From CAVZVW01 sp963778845 (GTDB taxonomy: Bacteria > Actinomycetota > Actinomycetes > Actinomycetales > Kineosporiaceae): a stretch of DNA of 64,000 nt. Below, in pieces: positions 28,336-38,675 of this stretch (position 1 is its first letter; every line of letters begins with the position of its first letter). Where the stretch lies: the NCBI GenBank assembly GCA_963778845.1, contig CAVZVW010000001.1, forward strand, positions 124,001 through 188,000, in the 5' to 3' direction. Both the position numbers and the translations under genes were made by a program. The notes under the pieces are model-generated. The model did no database searches. It had not been told where the DNA came from and saw only the letters and a program-made list of their open reading frames with translations.

Positions 28336-29314
28336 GTGACGGTACGTCATGACTCACCACGACAGAGCTCACCACGACAGGCTCACCACGACAGAGCTGA
28401 CCACGACAGGGCAGCCCACGACTTCCACCGGCAGGTCCTCGAGGCCGTCAGTGAAGGGGTCTACGCGGTCGACCCGGACAGACAGGATCACCTACTGGAG
28501 CACGGCTGCGGAGCGGCTCACCGGGTTCAGCGCCGCCGATGTCGTCGGTCGCCGATGCCGCGACGGGGTGCTGAACCACCTCGACCGCTCGGGTCGGTCG
28601 CTCTGCATCGACCGCTGCCCGCTGCGCTCGACGATCGTGGACGGTGAGGACCGTCAGGCTCACGTCCTCATGCACCACGCCGACGGGCATCTGCAGCCGG
28701 TGCACGTGCGCGCGAGGGCGCTGCGAGACCCTGCCGGGAAGATCGTCGGGGCGGTCGAGACGTTCAGCGACGAGACGTCGGTGATCCAGGTTCGCCAGCG
28801 CATGCGCGACCTCGAGGCCGCGAGCCTGACGGACGCCCTCACCGGCGTGTCGAACCGTCGGGGGCTCATGGAGGCCCTGGATCGGCTCCTTCCGCCGCGT
28901 GAGCACCGCCCGACGGGCCTGCTGTTCATCGACATCGACCACTTCAAGGCCGTCAACGACACCCACGGTCACCTGGTCGGGGACCAGGTGATCCGGGCCG
29001 TGGCCACGACGCTCGCCATGGTCTGCCGCTCCACCGACCACATCGCCCGCTTCGGCGGCGAGGAGTTCGTGGTGCTCCTGGTCGACATCCACCCCTCGCA
29101 CCTCACGAGCGCCGCCGACCGGCTGCGCGTGCTGGTCGGGGAGAACCGCATCGTCGGCCCGCTCGGCCCCGTGCAGGTGCGCGTGAGCATCGGTGCGACC
29201 GACATGCGCGCCGACGACACCCCAGAGACCCTGCTGCGCAGGGCCGACGGCCTGCTCTACCAGGCCAAGAACCTCGGCCGGGACCAGACCGCCGCGGACG
29301 TCGGCGCCTGGTAG
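28336..29314 (+). CDS. PAS-GGDEF diguanylate cyclase (one frameshift)
   Basis: A c-di-GMP synthase of about 325 residues. The N-terminal PAS domain (HRQVLEAVSEGVYAVDPD, then ITYWSTAAERLTGFSAADVVG) is split by one extra base near 28484. The GGDEF domain (about 155-315) has the active-site motif GGEEF in RFGGEEFVVLL and RSTD five residues before it, matching the RxxD product-inhibition site. It also has DALTGVSNRRGLMEAL and FIDIDHFKAVNDTHGH. No transmembrane segment, so cytosolic sensing by PAS is likely. The 5' end is uncertain: GTG 28336 keeps one frame, while ATG 28349 would need a second shift within the short tandem repeat there. Confidence 0.85.
28353..28412. repeat. 15/14-bp tandem repeat at the GGDEF gene start
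   Basis: Four units of TCACCACGACAGAGC type, alternately 15 and 14 bases long. Because the unit lengths differ by one, gain or loss of a unit would change the reading frame at the 5' end of the cyclase gene. Confidence 0.65.
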
Positions 29315-29349
29315 GCGCGCCTGATAGTCGGCGCCTGGTAGGGGATCGA

Positions 29350-29732
<383 letters not shown>

Positions 29733-29793
29733 GCCCCCATGCTGCACCCTCCGCCGGCCTCGGCGTTGCTCGGGTGGGTCCAGGACGGACCGC

Positions 29794-29799
29794 TAGGGT
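29794..29799 (+). promoter_or_regulatory. Leaderless -10 box of the FAH-family gene
   Basis: TAGGGT ends six bases before ATG 29806 and there is no Shine-Dalgarno. Confidence 0.5.
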
Positions 29800-29805
29800 C
29801 CTGGC

Positions 29806-30663
29806 ATGCGTATCGCCCGAGTCCGTGCCCACGACCGGGAGTACCTCGCCCGGGTCGAGGGCAGCGACGGTGACCTCACCGCCGTCCTCGTCCACCGCTG
29901 CCCCGACGGGCCGGGTCGAGACGGCCTGCGCGAGGTGCTGGCCGACGGCCACGACATCGCGCTGATGCCCTCGCTCGAGGACCCGATCGACTTGCAGGCC
30001 TGCGTCGTGCTTGCTCCGGTCCGTTCACCGCAGAAGATCATCGCGATCGGCCTCAACTACGCCGACCATGCGCGCGAGTCCGGTGCGACGCCGCCGCCGG
30101 CCCCCGTGGCCTTCGCGAAGACGTCGAACACCCTTCTCGGCCACGAGGCCCTGGTCCGCTGGCGCGGCGACGCGTCGTCCCAGGTGGACTACGAGGCCGA
30201 GCTGGCGGTGGTGATCGGGCGGCGCGCCCAGGAGGTCCCCGTCGAGACAGCACTGGAGTACGTGCTCGGCTACACCGCGTGCAACGACGTCACCGCCCGT
30301 GACGCCCAGTTCGGCGACGGGCAGTGGTTCCGCGGCAAGTCCTTCGACACCTTCTGCCCGCTCGGCCCGTGGGTGGTCACGACCGACGAGATCCCCGACC
30401 CGCAGGCCCTCGCGGTGCGTTGCCGGGTCAACGGCGAGACCATGCAGGACGGCACGACCGCAGACATGATCTTCTCGGTGGCGCAGATCATCAGCTACGT
30501 CAGCCGGTTCATGACCCTTCAGCCCGGGGACGTCGTCTCGACGGGGACCCCGGCCGGTGTCGGGTTCGCGCGCTCGCCACAGGTCTTCCTCACCGACGGC
30601 GACGTGGTCGAGGTGGAGGTCGAGGGGATCGGCGTCCTGCGCAACACGGTGCGCACGGACTGA
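29806..30663 (+). CDS. Fumarylacetoacetate hydrolase (FAH) family protein
   Basis: A 285-residue FAH-fold hydrolase/isomerase acting on beta-diketo acids. The metal-site motifs are VDYEAELAVVIGRRAQ and CNDVTARDAQ, with GLNYADHARESG and STGTPAGVGFARSP. An N-terminal small domain precedes the catalytic fold. It lies 14 bases upstream of an SDR dehydrogenase. This pairing occurs in the non-phosphorylated L-fucose/L-rhamnose pathway (2-keto-3-deoxy-acid dehydrogenase plus diketo-acid hydrolase), so a role in deoxy-sugar acid breakdown is plausible but not shown. Aromatic meta-cleavage substrates are the alternative. Confidence 0.85.
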   Translation: MRIARVRAHDREYLARVEGSDGDLTAVLVHRCPDGPGRDGLREVLADGHDIALMPSLEDPIDLQACVVLAPVRSPQKIIAIGLNYADHARESGATPPPAPVAFAKTSNTLLGHEALVRWRGDASSQVDYEAELAVVIGRRAQEVPVETALEYVLGYTACNDVTARDAQFGDGQWFRGKSFDTFCPLGPWVVTTDEIPDPQALAVRCRVNGETMQDGTTADMIFSVAQIISYVSRFMTLQPGDVVSTGTPAGVGFARSPQVFLTDGDVVEVEVEGIGVLRNTVRTD

Positions 30664-30677
30664 CCCGGCTGCGCCCG

Positions 30678-31460
30678 GTGAAGGACTTCGAGGGGCTCAC
30701 CGCACTCGTCACCGGTGCCGCCTCGGGGATAGGCGCCGCGACGGCCGACCTGCTGCTCAGCCGTGGTGCGCGGGTGGCCGCCCTGGACCGCGACGTCACC
30801 GCGATCGCTGCCGCCGTGCCCGACCGCGCCGCCGGCTCCCCACCGGCCGCGCTGCTGCCGGTAAGGGCCGATGTCACGGACGACGCCGCGGTGCGCGCGG
30901 GCGTGGACGCCGCCGTACGCGCGTTCGGCGGCCTCGACATCGTGGTCAACAACGCCGGGGTCGGTGCCCAGGGCGGGGTGGAGGCCCAGACGGACGAGGA
31001 GTGGCATGCGCTGCTCGACGTCAACCTGCTCGGCGCCGTCCGTGTCACCCGCGCGGCGCTGCCCTACCTGCGGCGCTCGGGGTCGGCGGCGATCGTCAAC
31101 ACCTGCTCGGTGGTGGCCACCACCGGCGTGCCCAACCGGGCGCTGTACTCGGCCAGCAAAGGGGCACTGCTGGCGCTGACGCTCGCGATGGCCGCCGACC
31201 ACGTCGCCGAGGGGATCCGCGTGAACGCCGTGACCCCGGGGACGGCAGACACCCCGTGGGTGGGCCGGTTGCTGCAGGAGGCGGCCGACCCCGCGGCGGA
31301 GCGGGCGATGCTCGAGGCGCGCCAGCCGATGGGCCGACTGGTCTCCCCCGCCCAGGTCGCGGCGGCGATCGCCTACCTGGCCGGCCCCGCGTCGGCGTCC
31401 ACCACGGGCACTGTGCTGGCCGTGGACGGCGGCATGGCGAGCCTGCGCCTGCCGCGCTGA
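30678..31460 (+). CDS. Short-chain dehydrogenase/reductase
   Basis: 260 residues, classical SDR. It has a TGAASGIGAATADLL cofactor loop, ADVTDDAAV, NNAGVGAQGGV and a catalytic Ser/Tyr/Lys set with YSASKGALLALTLAM. The C-terminal AVDGGMASL ending is typical. An acidic residue after the second strand (ALDRDV) suggests NAD preference. It is translated after the FAH hydrolase in one operon, with GTG 30678 only 14 bases after its stop. It probably oxidises a hydroxy or keto-deoxy acid whose product the hydrolase cleaves. Confidence 0.85.
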   Translation: MKDFEGLTALVTGAASGIGAATADLLLSRGARVAALDRDVTAIAAAVPDRAAGSPPAALLPVRADVTDDAAVRAGVDAAVRAFGGLDIVVNNAGVGAQGGVEAQTDEEWHALLDVNLLGAVRVTRAALPYLRRSGSAAIVNTCSVVATTGVPNRALYSASKGALLALTLAMAADHVAEGIRVNAVTPGTADTPWVGRLLQEAADPAAERAMLEARQPMGRLVSPAQVAAAIAYLAGPASASTTGTVLAVDGGMASLRLPR

Positions 31461-31492
31461 CGCCGGGGCGCCGGGGCGCGTCGCCGACGTCG

Positions 31493-31528
31493 GACGCCGC
31501 CGCCGCCCGGGTGGGCGACGGCGGCGTC
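31493..31528. terminator. Strong GC hairpin between SDR and proX genes
   Basis: Arms 31493-31508 (GACGCCGCCGCCGCCC) and 31513-31528 pair at 15 of 16 positions around a GGGT loop. It lies between convergent genes, so it can serve both as a bidirectional terminator. No T-run. Confidence 0.6.
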
Positions 31529-31541
31529 GATCACGTTGAGC

Positions 31542-32565
31542 TCAGCTGCCCAGCCAGGCAGCCACCTTGTCCGGGTTGGCGTCCACCCACTTCTGAGCCG
31601 CGGCGTCGTCGGTCAGCTTGTCCTGGGCGATGTACTTGGCCACGAGGTTCTGGTCGGCGTTCGTCCACGCGAACTTCTTGGCCAGCGCGGCAGCCGGGCT
31701 GCCCGCCGTCCGCGAACTTCACGCTGGCGATCTTGTTCAGCACGTACGGCGGGTAGTCGCATGCGACCTTCGCCGCGACCGCGTCGCAGCCCGTCGTGAA
31801 CGGCGGCAGGGTCACGCGCACGAGCTTCATCTCGTCGAAGAACCACTGGGGCTCGTAGAAGTACGCCAGGAAGAACTTCTTCTGACTCTCCGCCGAGCGG
31901 AACGCCTCGATGAGCGCGGTCTCGCTGCCGCCCTGCACGACCTTGAAGTTCAGCTTGAGGTTCTTCACGAGAGCAGCGTCGTTGGTCACGTAGGACGGGT
32001 CGCCGTCCAGCAGCTGGCCCTTGCCGCCGGACTCCGACGTCTTGAACTGGGCCGCGTACTTGTTGAGGTTGTTCCAGTCGAGCACGTCGGGGTGCGCGGT
32101 CGCCAACCACGGCGGCACGTACCAGCCGATGATGCCCTGGTTGCCGGTCGGGCCGAGGTCGACGGCCACCTTCTGGTCGGTGATGTACTGCTTGGCCAGG
32201 TCCTCGTGGCCCCAGTTCTCGAGGATGAGGTCCACCTCGCCGGTGCCGAAGCCCTGCCAGGACACCTGCTCCTTGAGGTCCTTCTTCACGACGTTGCAGC
32301 CCAGCTTGGTCTTGGCCACGTAGGCGAACACCGCGGCGTCGGCCTCGTAACCGACCCACGGGTTGACCGCCAGGTTGACGGTGCCGCAGGCCGCGGCGGA
32401 CGGGCTGGCGCTGTTGCTGCCGGACGCCGCGGGAGGCGTGGACGACGACCCCGTGTCGCCGACCTTCGCCCCGCCGCACCCGGCCACCACGATGGCCAGC
32501 GCGGCGGCGACCGCCAGCCGGGCCTTGCCGCGCCCGAGCCGCGCGATTCTGATGCTTGTTGCCAC
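31542..32565 (-). CDS. proX: Glycine betaine/choline ABC transporter substrate-binding lipoprotein ProX (frameshift)
   Basis: About 340 residues. It has a lipoprotein signal (LAVAAALAIVVAGC), a Ser-rich linker, then an OpuAC-type binding domain (VNLAVNPWVGYEADAAVFAYV, EVDLILENWGHEDLAKQYI, GIIGWYVPPWL, PQWFFDEMKLV). The aromatic residues in these blocks would form the cage for a quaternary ammonium head. An extra G near 31700 throws the tail out of frame. Removing it gives KKFAWTNADQNLVAKYI and a stop at 31542. Last gene of the proVWX operon, 63 bases after proW. Start GTG 32565 with GAGGAGG ten bases upstream. Confidence 0.9.
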
Positions 32566-32628
32566 GATCTTCGAACCTCCTCGTCGACACCTCTTGTGGG
32601 TTTGAGTCACGCGCGCCTCGTGCGCTCG

Positions 32629-34643
32629 TCACGACCTTCCGGTGGGGCGGCCGGACCGCATGGCGGCCGCGTGGCTGATGCGGTCGAGCATGATCCCGAG
32701 GAGCACGATGGCCACGCCCGCCGCGAGCCCCTTGCCGTAGAGGTTGGTCTGCTCGAAGCCGGCGACCACGTCGAAGCCGAGCGCTCCGGCACCGACGAGG
32801 CCACCGACCACCACCATCGAGAGCACGTAGATCAGCCCCTGGTTCGTCGCCAGCGTCAGCGACGAGCGGGCCATCGGCAGCTGGACCTTCCAGATCGTCT
32901 GCCAGGAGTTCGACCCGGACGACGTCGCGGCCTCGACGGTGGTCGGCGAGACGCCGCGGATGCCGTCGGCGATGAGCTTCGTCGACACCGGGGCGGCATA
33001 CAGCACCGCGGCCGCGATCGCCGTGAACCGCCCCGCGGCGAACAGCGCCAGGAACGGCACGAGGTAGACGAACGCGGGCATGACCTGTCCGGCGTCCAGC
33101 GTCGGGCGCAGCACCCGGTCCGCGGCGGCGCTGCGGCCCATCCAGACCCCCAGCACGATGCTCAGCACCATGACGATGACCGTCGCGACCAACGTCGAGG
33201 CCAGCGTCGTCATGGCGTCGAACCACAGGCCGGTGCCGATGATCAGGCCGAGGCAGACCACCGTGATCACGGCTGCCCGCATGCCGCCGATGATCAGGGC
33301 GAGGGCGACGATGGCCGCTCCTGTGACGAACCAGGGGGTCTGCGTCAGGACCGCCTCGAACGGGTTGAGGAAGGTGTTGACGAGGAAGTCCTTGACCCCG
33401 TTGGTGAAGCCGGCGAGGTGGTCGCGCGCCCACTGCGTGATGGTGTTGGCGACGTTGGCGATGCTGTCGCCCACGTTGGTGTCGATCGTTCGGCCGCCGA
33501 TCGTCACCGTTGAGGGGAACTCGGCGGCCCATACGTAGGTCCGCGAGAGGTACACGCACGCCACGGTGACCACGGCACCGATCGCCAGCAGGGGCCGGCG
33601 CCACCGGACCGCCCGCCCACGCGCCTGCTGCGTGGTGGCCTCCACCCGCGTCGCGGCCACCGTCGTCACCCGGTCGAGCACGATCGCCATGACGACCAGG
33701 GCGAGGCCGGCGTTGAAGGCGGTGCCGACGTCCACGATCTCGAGAGCCTTGAGCACGGTCTTGCCGAGACCAGGGGCGTCGATCAGGGCGGCGATCGTCA
33801 CCATCGACAAGGCAGCCATGATCGTCTGGTTGACACCGAGGACGATCGTGCGCTTCGACATGGGCAGCAGCACCTTGGTGAGCTGCTGAAAGCGCGTGGA
33901 GCCGAGCGACTCGACCGCCTCGACCGTGGTGCGCGGGACGGTGCGGATGCCGTGGGCGGTGATGCGCACCACCGGCGGCATCGCGTAGATGAGGGTGGCG
34001 ATCACGGCCGAGGCGGGCCCGATGAGGAAGAAGAGCGTCAACGGCGCGAGGTAGACGAACGTCGGCATGGTCTGCATGAAGTCCAGCCCCGGGGTGACCG
34101 CCTGGTTCACCCGGTCCGACAGGCCCGCCCACACCCCGAGCGGGATGCCGAACAGCAGGGCGATGAGCACCGCCGACACCGTGAGCGCGAGGGTGTCCAT
34201 GCTCTCCTGCCACAGCCCCTGCAGGCCGAGGAACGTGAACCCGAGGCCGGCCAGCAGCGCGACCTTGGCGTTGCCGAACACCCACGACCCGTACGTGACG
34301 AGCGCGACGACGCCCAGCCAGCCGATCACCGGGATCGGCAGGCCCAACGCCGGCTGGGAGATCAGCGCCTGCATGAAGTGGACGACCGCGTCGATCACGA
34401 CGCGGATCTCGTTGAAGAAGTAGAGGAAGACCGGCGAGCTGTTGCGGTTGGCACCGATCCAGACGTCGAAGTCGTTGACCTTCTGGTGAAGCGTGGTGAT
34501 GTCCGAGGGGCCGGTCTCGAGGGTGTCGACCCCGGAGAAGCGCATGTGCACGAGCAGCCAGGCGACGACCACGCCGAGCACGAGCACCCAGCGCGACGGT
34601 CGGCGAAGCGTGGCGGTGGTGGTGGGCGCGGCGATCGTGGCCA

Positions 34644-34644
<1 letters not shown>
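32629..34644 (-). CDS. proW: Glycine betaine/choline ABC transporter permease with two fused permease domains
   Basis: A 671-residue membrane protein made of two ProW/OpuAB-like permease halves. Each has its own coupling (EAA) loop: first half ESLGSTRFQQLTKVLLPM, second half SSGSNSWQTIWKVQLPMARS. Each also has DxMQTMPTFVYL/DAGQVMPAFVYL and a multi-helix core. A typical ProW has one domain of about 350 residues and dimerises, so here the dimer is covalently joined. Its ATG overlaps the proV stop by one base (TGATG), so translation is coupled. Confidence 0.9.
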
Positions 34645-35813
<1,169 letters not shown>

Positions 35814-35837
35814 GCCTGCCTCCTCGAGATCGTGCCG

Positions 35838-35878
<41 letters not shown>

Positions 35879-35922
35879 GATGGTCGGTCGGGCGCAGCCG
35901 GCAAGGCTGCGCGATGGCAGTC

Positions 35923-37416
35923 TCACGCGAACCAGCCCTGCGGTCGAGGGTCGATGTTGTGCCAGATGTGCTTGATCTCGCGATACTCGGCCAGGCCGGT
36001 CGGCCCGAGCTCGCGCCCGTTGCCCGACTGCTTGAGGCCGCCCCACTCCGCCTGCGGCACGTACGGGTGGTAGTCGTTGATCCACACCGTGCCGTGGCGC
36101 AGGCGTCCGGCCACCCGCTGGGCCTTGCCGGCGTCCTGGGTCCAGACCGCGCCCGCCAGGCCGTAGGCGGTGTCGTTGCCGATGCGCACGGCGTCGTCCT
36201 CGTCGGTGAAGGTCTCGACGGTGAGAACGGGGCCGAACGACTCCTCGGTCACCACGGTCATGCCGCTTCGGCACTGGTCGAGGATGGTCGGTCGGTAGTA
36301 GAAGCCCTGAGCCAGGCGCGCGTCGTCCGGCCTGCGCCCGCCGCAGCGCAGGACGGCGCCCTCCGCGAGGCCCGCGGCCACGTAGGCCTCGACCTTCTCC
36401 CGGTGGGCCGCGGAGATCAGCGGGCCGGTCTGCGCCTCGGGGTCGAAGGGGCCGCCGAGCCGGATGGCATCTGCCCGGCGGGCAAGCTCGGCGACGAAGT
36501 CGTCGTGCAGGCTGTCCTGGACCACCAGGCGGGCGCCGGCCGAGCAGACCTGGCCGGAGTGCAGGAAGACCGCGGTCATCGCCATGTCGAGTGCGGCGTC
36601 GAGGTCGGCGTCGGCGAACACGACGTTGGGGTTCTTCCCCCCGAGCTCCAGGGCCACGCGCTTGACCGTGGCGGCGGCGGCGGCCATCACGCGTCGTCCG
36701 GTAGCCAGTCCCCCGGTGAACGAGACCATGTCGACGCGGGGGTCCTCGGCCAGCGGCGCGCCAGCTGCCGGGCCGGCGCCGAGGACGAGGTTGGCGACGC
36801 CGGCGGGGAGGCCTGCTTCTTCCAGGATGCGCATGAGGTGGATGGCCGTGGACGGCGTGAGCTCGCTGGGCTTGAGCACGAACGTGTTGCCCGCGACCAG
36901 CGCCGGGGCCACCTTCCAGGCCGTCTGGAGCAGGGGGTAGTTCCAGGGCGTGATGAGCCCGCACACCCCGACGGGCTCGTGGACGACCCTGGAGATCGCG
37001 TCGTTGCGGCCGGTCGCGACCACCCGCCCGGCGTCGGTGCCCGCCACGCCGGCGAAGTACCGGAAGCACGAGACGACGTCGTCCACGTCGTACTCGCTCT
37101 CGACGATGCGCTTGCCTGTGTCGAGGGACTCGGCGTGGGCGATGTCCTTCTTGTCTCGCTCGAGCAGGTCGGCGACGCGCAGCACGAGGGCGCCGCGTTC
37201 GCGCTCGGGGGTGTGTGACCAAGGCCCGTCGTCGAACGCCTGGCGAGCGGCCGCGATGGCTGCGGCGGTGTCGGCGGGTCCTGCCTCGTCGACCGTGGCC
37301 ACGAGCGTGCCGTCGGCGGGGCAGCGGATCTCGCGCACCTGTGCGTCCGCGGCGCTCCGCCAGCGCCCACCGACATAGAGATCTGCCACCTGCACCCCTC
37401 GGGAGTCGACCGGCAT
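35923..37416 (-). CDS. Betaine aldehyde dehydrogenase-type aldehyde dehydrogenase
   Basis: About 497 residues, NAD(P)-dependent aldehyde dehydrogenase fold. It has ITPWNYPLLQTAWKVAPAL, the catalytic Glu in VALELGGKNPNVVF, the catalytic Cys in FLHSGQVCSAGARL, and EESFGPVLTV with NDTAYGLAGAVWT. The C-terminal block WINDYHPYVPQAEWGGLKQSG is typical of betaine aldehyde dehydrogenases. It would oxidise betaine aldehyde to glycine betaine. It lies between the betaine transporter and an IclR regulator, and its promoter carries a 13-bp palindrome shared with the choline dehydrogenase promoter. ATG 37416 is chosen; GTG 37395 and GTG 37389 are alternatives. Confidence 0.87.
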   Translation of the reverse strand: MPVDSRGVQVADLYVGGRWRSAADAQVREIRCPADGTLVATVDEAGPADTAAAIAAARQAFDDGPWSHTPERERGALVLRVADLLERDKKDIAHAESLDTGKRIVESEYDVDDVVSCFRYFAGVAGTDAGRVVATGRNDAISRVVHEPVGVCGLITPWNYPLLQTAWKVAPALVAGNTFVLKPSELTPSTAIHLMRILEEAGLPAGVANLVLGAGPAAGAPLAEDPRVDMVSFTGGLATGRRVMAAAAATVKRVALELGGKNPNVVFADADLDAALDMAMTAVFLHSGQVCSAGARLVVQDSLHDDFVAELARRADAIRLGGPFDPEAQTGPLISAAHREKVEAYVAAGLAEGAVLRCGGRRPDDARLAQGFYYRPTILDQCRSGMTVVTEESFGPVLTVETFTDEDDAVRIGNDTAYGLAGAVWTQDAGKAQRVAGRLRHGTVWINDYHPYVPQAEWGGLKQSGNGRELGPTGLAEYREIKHIWHNIDPRPQGWFA

Positions 37417-37463
37417 CTGTTGCCACCGTGGACGGCGGCTCGGGTGGATCATCGGTGAGGTGT

Positions 37464-37476
37464 TGCGTATTACGCA
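37464..37476. promoter_or_regulatory. IclR-type operator at the aldehyde dehydrogenase promoter (TGCGTATTACGCA)
   Basis: Perfect inverted repeat of 6+1+6 bases. On the minus strand the inner TAATAC resembles a -10 box, so a bound protein would occlude the promoter. Near-identical sites lie before IclR1 (38473-38485) and before the choline dehydrogenase gene (56419-56450). Confidence 0.65.
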
Positions 37477-37589
37477 CCGCGATGTCGATAGAGGAACAGG
37501 ATTGACCGTCGAGGGGGCAACGTCAAGACCGTGGAGCCTCAGTGGCGCGATGAGAGACGCGACCGTGACCTGATCGTGTCTTGTTGCGC

Positions 37590-37645
37590 GCGCTCGGCGC
37601 GCTCGGCGTCCTCGGCCCGGTCGGCGTCCTCGGCGCGCTCGGCGT
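37590..37645. repeat. GCGCTCGGC-type 9-bp repeat
   Basis: About six imperfect 9-base units of the type GCGCTCGGC / GTCCTCGGC directly downstream of the IclR1 stop. Nothing else is seen between 37477 and 37645 apart from the operator region. Confidence 0.6.
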
Positions 37646-38460
37646 CAGGCCGTCACCGGTCGGGGGACGCCGTGCCACCCCAGGCGGTGGGAGATCTCGC
37701 CCGCCGCGGCGACGACCTGGCTCGCCACCAACGGCAGTCGGTCTGTCGGCAGCCGGAAGGTCGGCCCGGAGGCGCTCACCGAGGCGACCACCGAGCCGTC
37801 GACCCCGCGCACGGGTGCGGCGACGGCCGTGAGGCCCACCTCGAGCTCGTCGACGGCGATCGCGAACCCCCGCTCGTGCACCTGCGTCAGCTCTGCTCTG
37901 AGCCGCTCGGGATCCGTGACCGTGCCGGAGGTGAAGCCGGGCAAAGGGTTGCCCAGCTCGTCGAGCAGGTCGGGCGCGACGTACGCCAGAAGGATCTTGC
38001 CGTTGGACGTCGCGTGCAGCGGGATGCGCTGCCCGGCCCAGTTGTGCAGGGCCAGCGCCGAGGGGCCCGACACCTGGTCGAGGTACAGCGCTTCGTGCCC
38101 GGCCAGGACCGCGATGTTCACGGTCTCGCCCACGGTGTGCGCGAGCTTCGTCGTGACCGAGCGGCTCTCCTGCACGAGGTCGAGCCGCACGCTGGTGGCG
38201 CCCGCCAGTCGCAGGATGCCGACGCCGAGGCGGAACTTGCCGCGGTCGGAGACCTGCTCCACGAGGTTGTGCGCCTCGAGGGTGGCCAGCAGCCGGAATG
38301 CTGTTGACTTGTGGACGCCGAGCGCCGCCGCGAGCTCCGTGACACCCAGCTCGCCGTGGCTGGCCAGGAGGCCGAGCACCGTCAGGGCACGGTCGACGGA
38401 CTGCACGAGGCCCGAGCCCGCCAGGTCACCGGGCACCTCAGCCGCGAACCTGTTGCTCAT
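37645..38460 (-). CDS. IclR-family regulator 1 (choline/betaine oxidation)
   Basis: A 271-residue regulator. The N-terminal winged helix-turn-helix reads LGVTELAAALGVHKSTAFRLLATLE. The effector domain has GETVNIAVLAGHEALYLDQV, PLHATSNGKILLAY and GFAIAVDELEVGLTAVAAPV, the IclR pattern. It ends 169 bases from the aldehyde dehydrogenase operator and points the same way. Its own promoter has a copy of the palindrome (38473-38485) next to a CATAAT -10 box, indicating autoregulation. Regulation of choline oxidation genes is inferred from shared sites. Confidence 0.88.
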   Translation of the reverse strand: MSNRFAAEVPGDLAGSGLVQSVDRALTVLGLLASHGELGVTELAAALGVHKSTAFRLLATLEAHNLVEQVSDRGKFRLGVGILRLAGATSVRLDLVQESRSVTTKLAHTVGETVNIAVLAGHEALYLDQVSGPSALALHNWAGQRIPLHATSNGKILLAYVAPDLLDELGNPLPGFTSGTVTDPERLRAELTQVHERGFAIAVDELEVGLTAVAAPVRGVDGSVVASVSASGPTFRLPTDRLPLVASQVVAAAGEISHRLGWHGVPRPVTA

Positions 38461-38472
38461 GACGAGACATTA

Positions 38473-38485
38473 TGCGCCATACGCA
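38473..38485. promoter_or_regulatory. IclR-type operator at the IclR1 promoter (TGCGCCATACGCA)
   Basis: Matches TGCGTAATACGCA at 11 of 13 positions. On the minus strand it abuts CATAAT, a good -10 box 8 bases before the ATG at 38460. Confidence 0.55.
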
Positions 38486-38517
38486 CCAGCGGGGGCCCCG
38501 AACCACCCCCCACTGCC

Positions 38518-38570
38518 TGGCGCGGCGGCACACCACGCCAAACAACCTGGCACTGTGTGCCGCCGCGCCA
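38518..38570. repeat. REP-like palindromic element
   Basis: Two 23-base units (38518-38540 and 38548-38570) in inverted order with a 7-base loop AACAACC. Few mismatches to the perfect copy at 10114. Lies between IclR1 and the AbiEi-like gene. Confidence 0.82.
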
Positions 38571-38675
38571 GATAGGAGCTGGACGAATCCTCCACACCCC
38601 GTCCGATCGTCCCGCCGTCCACAGGGATCGTGGCGGCGGCCCACTGTCGCCGTTCGCGAAGAGCAACCTGCTTGC

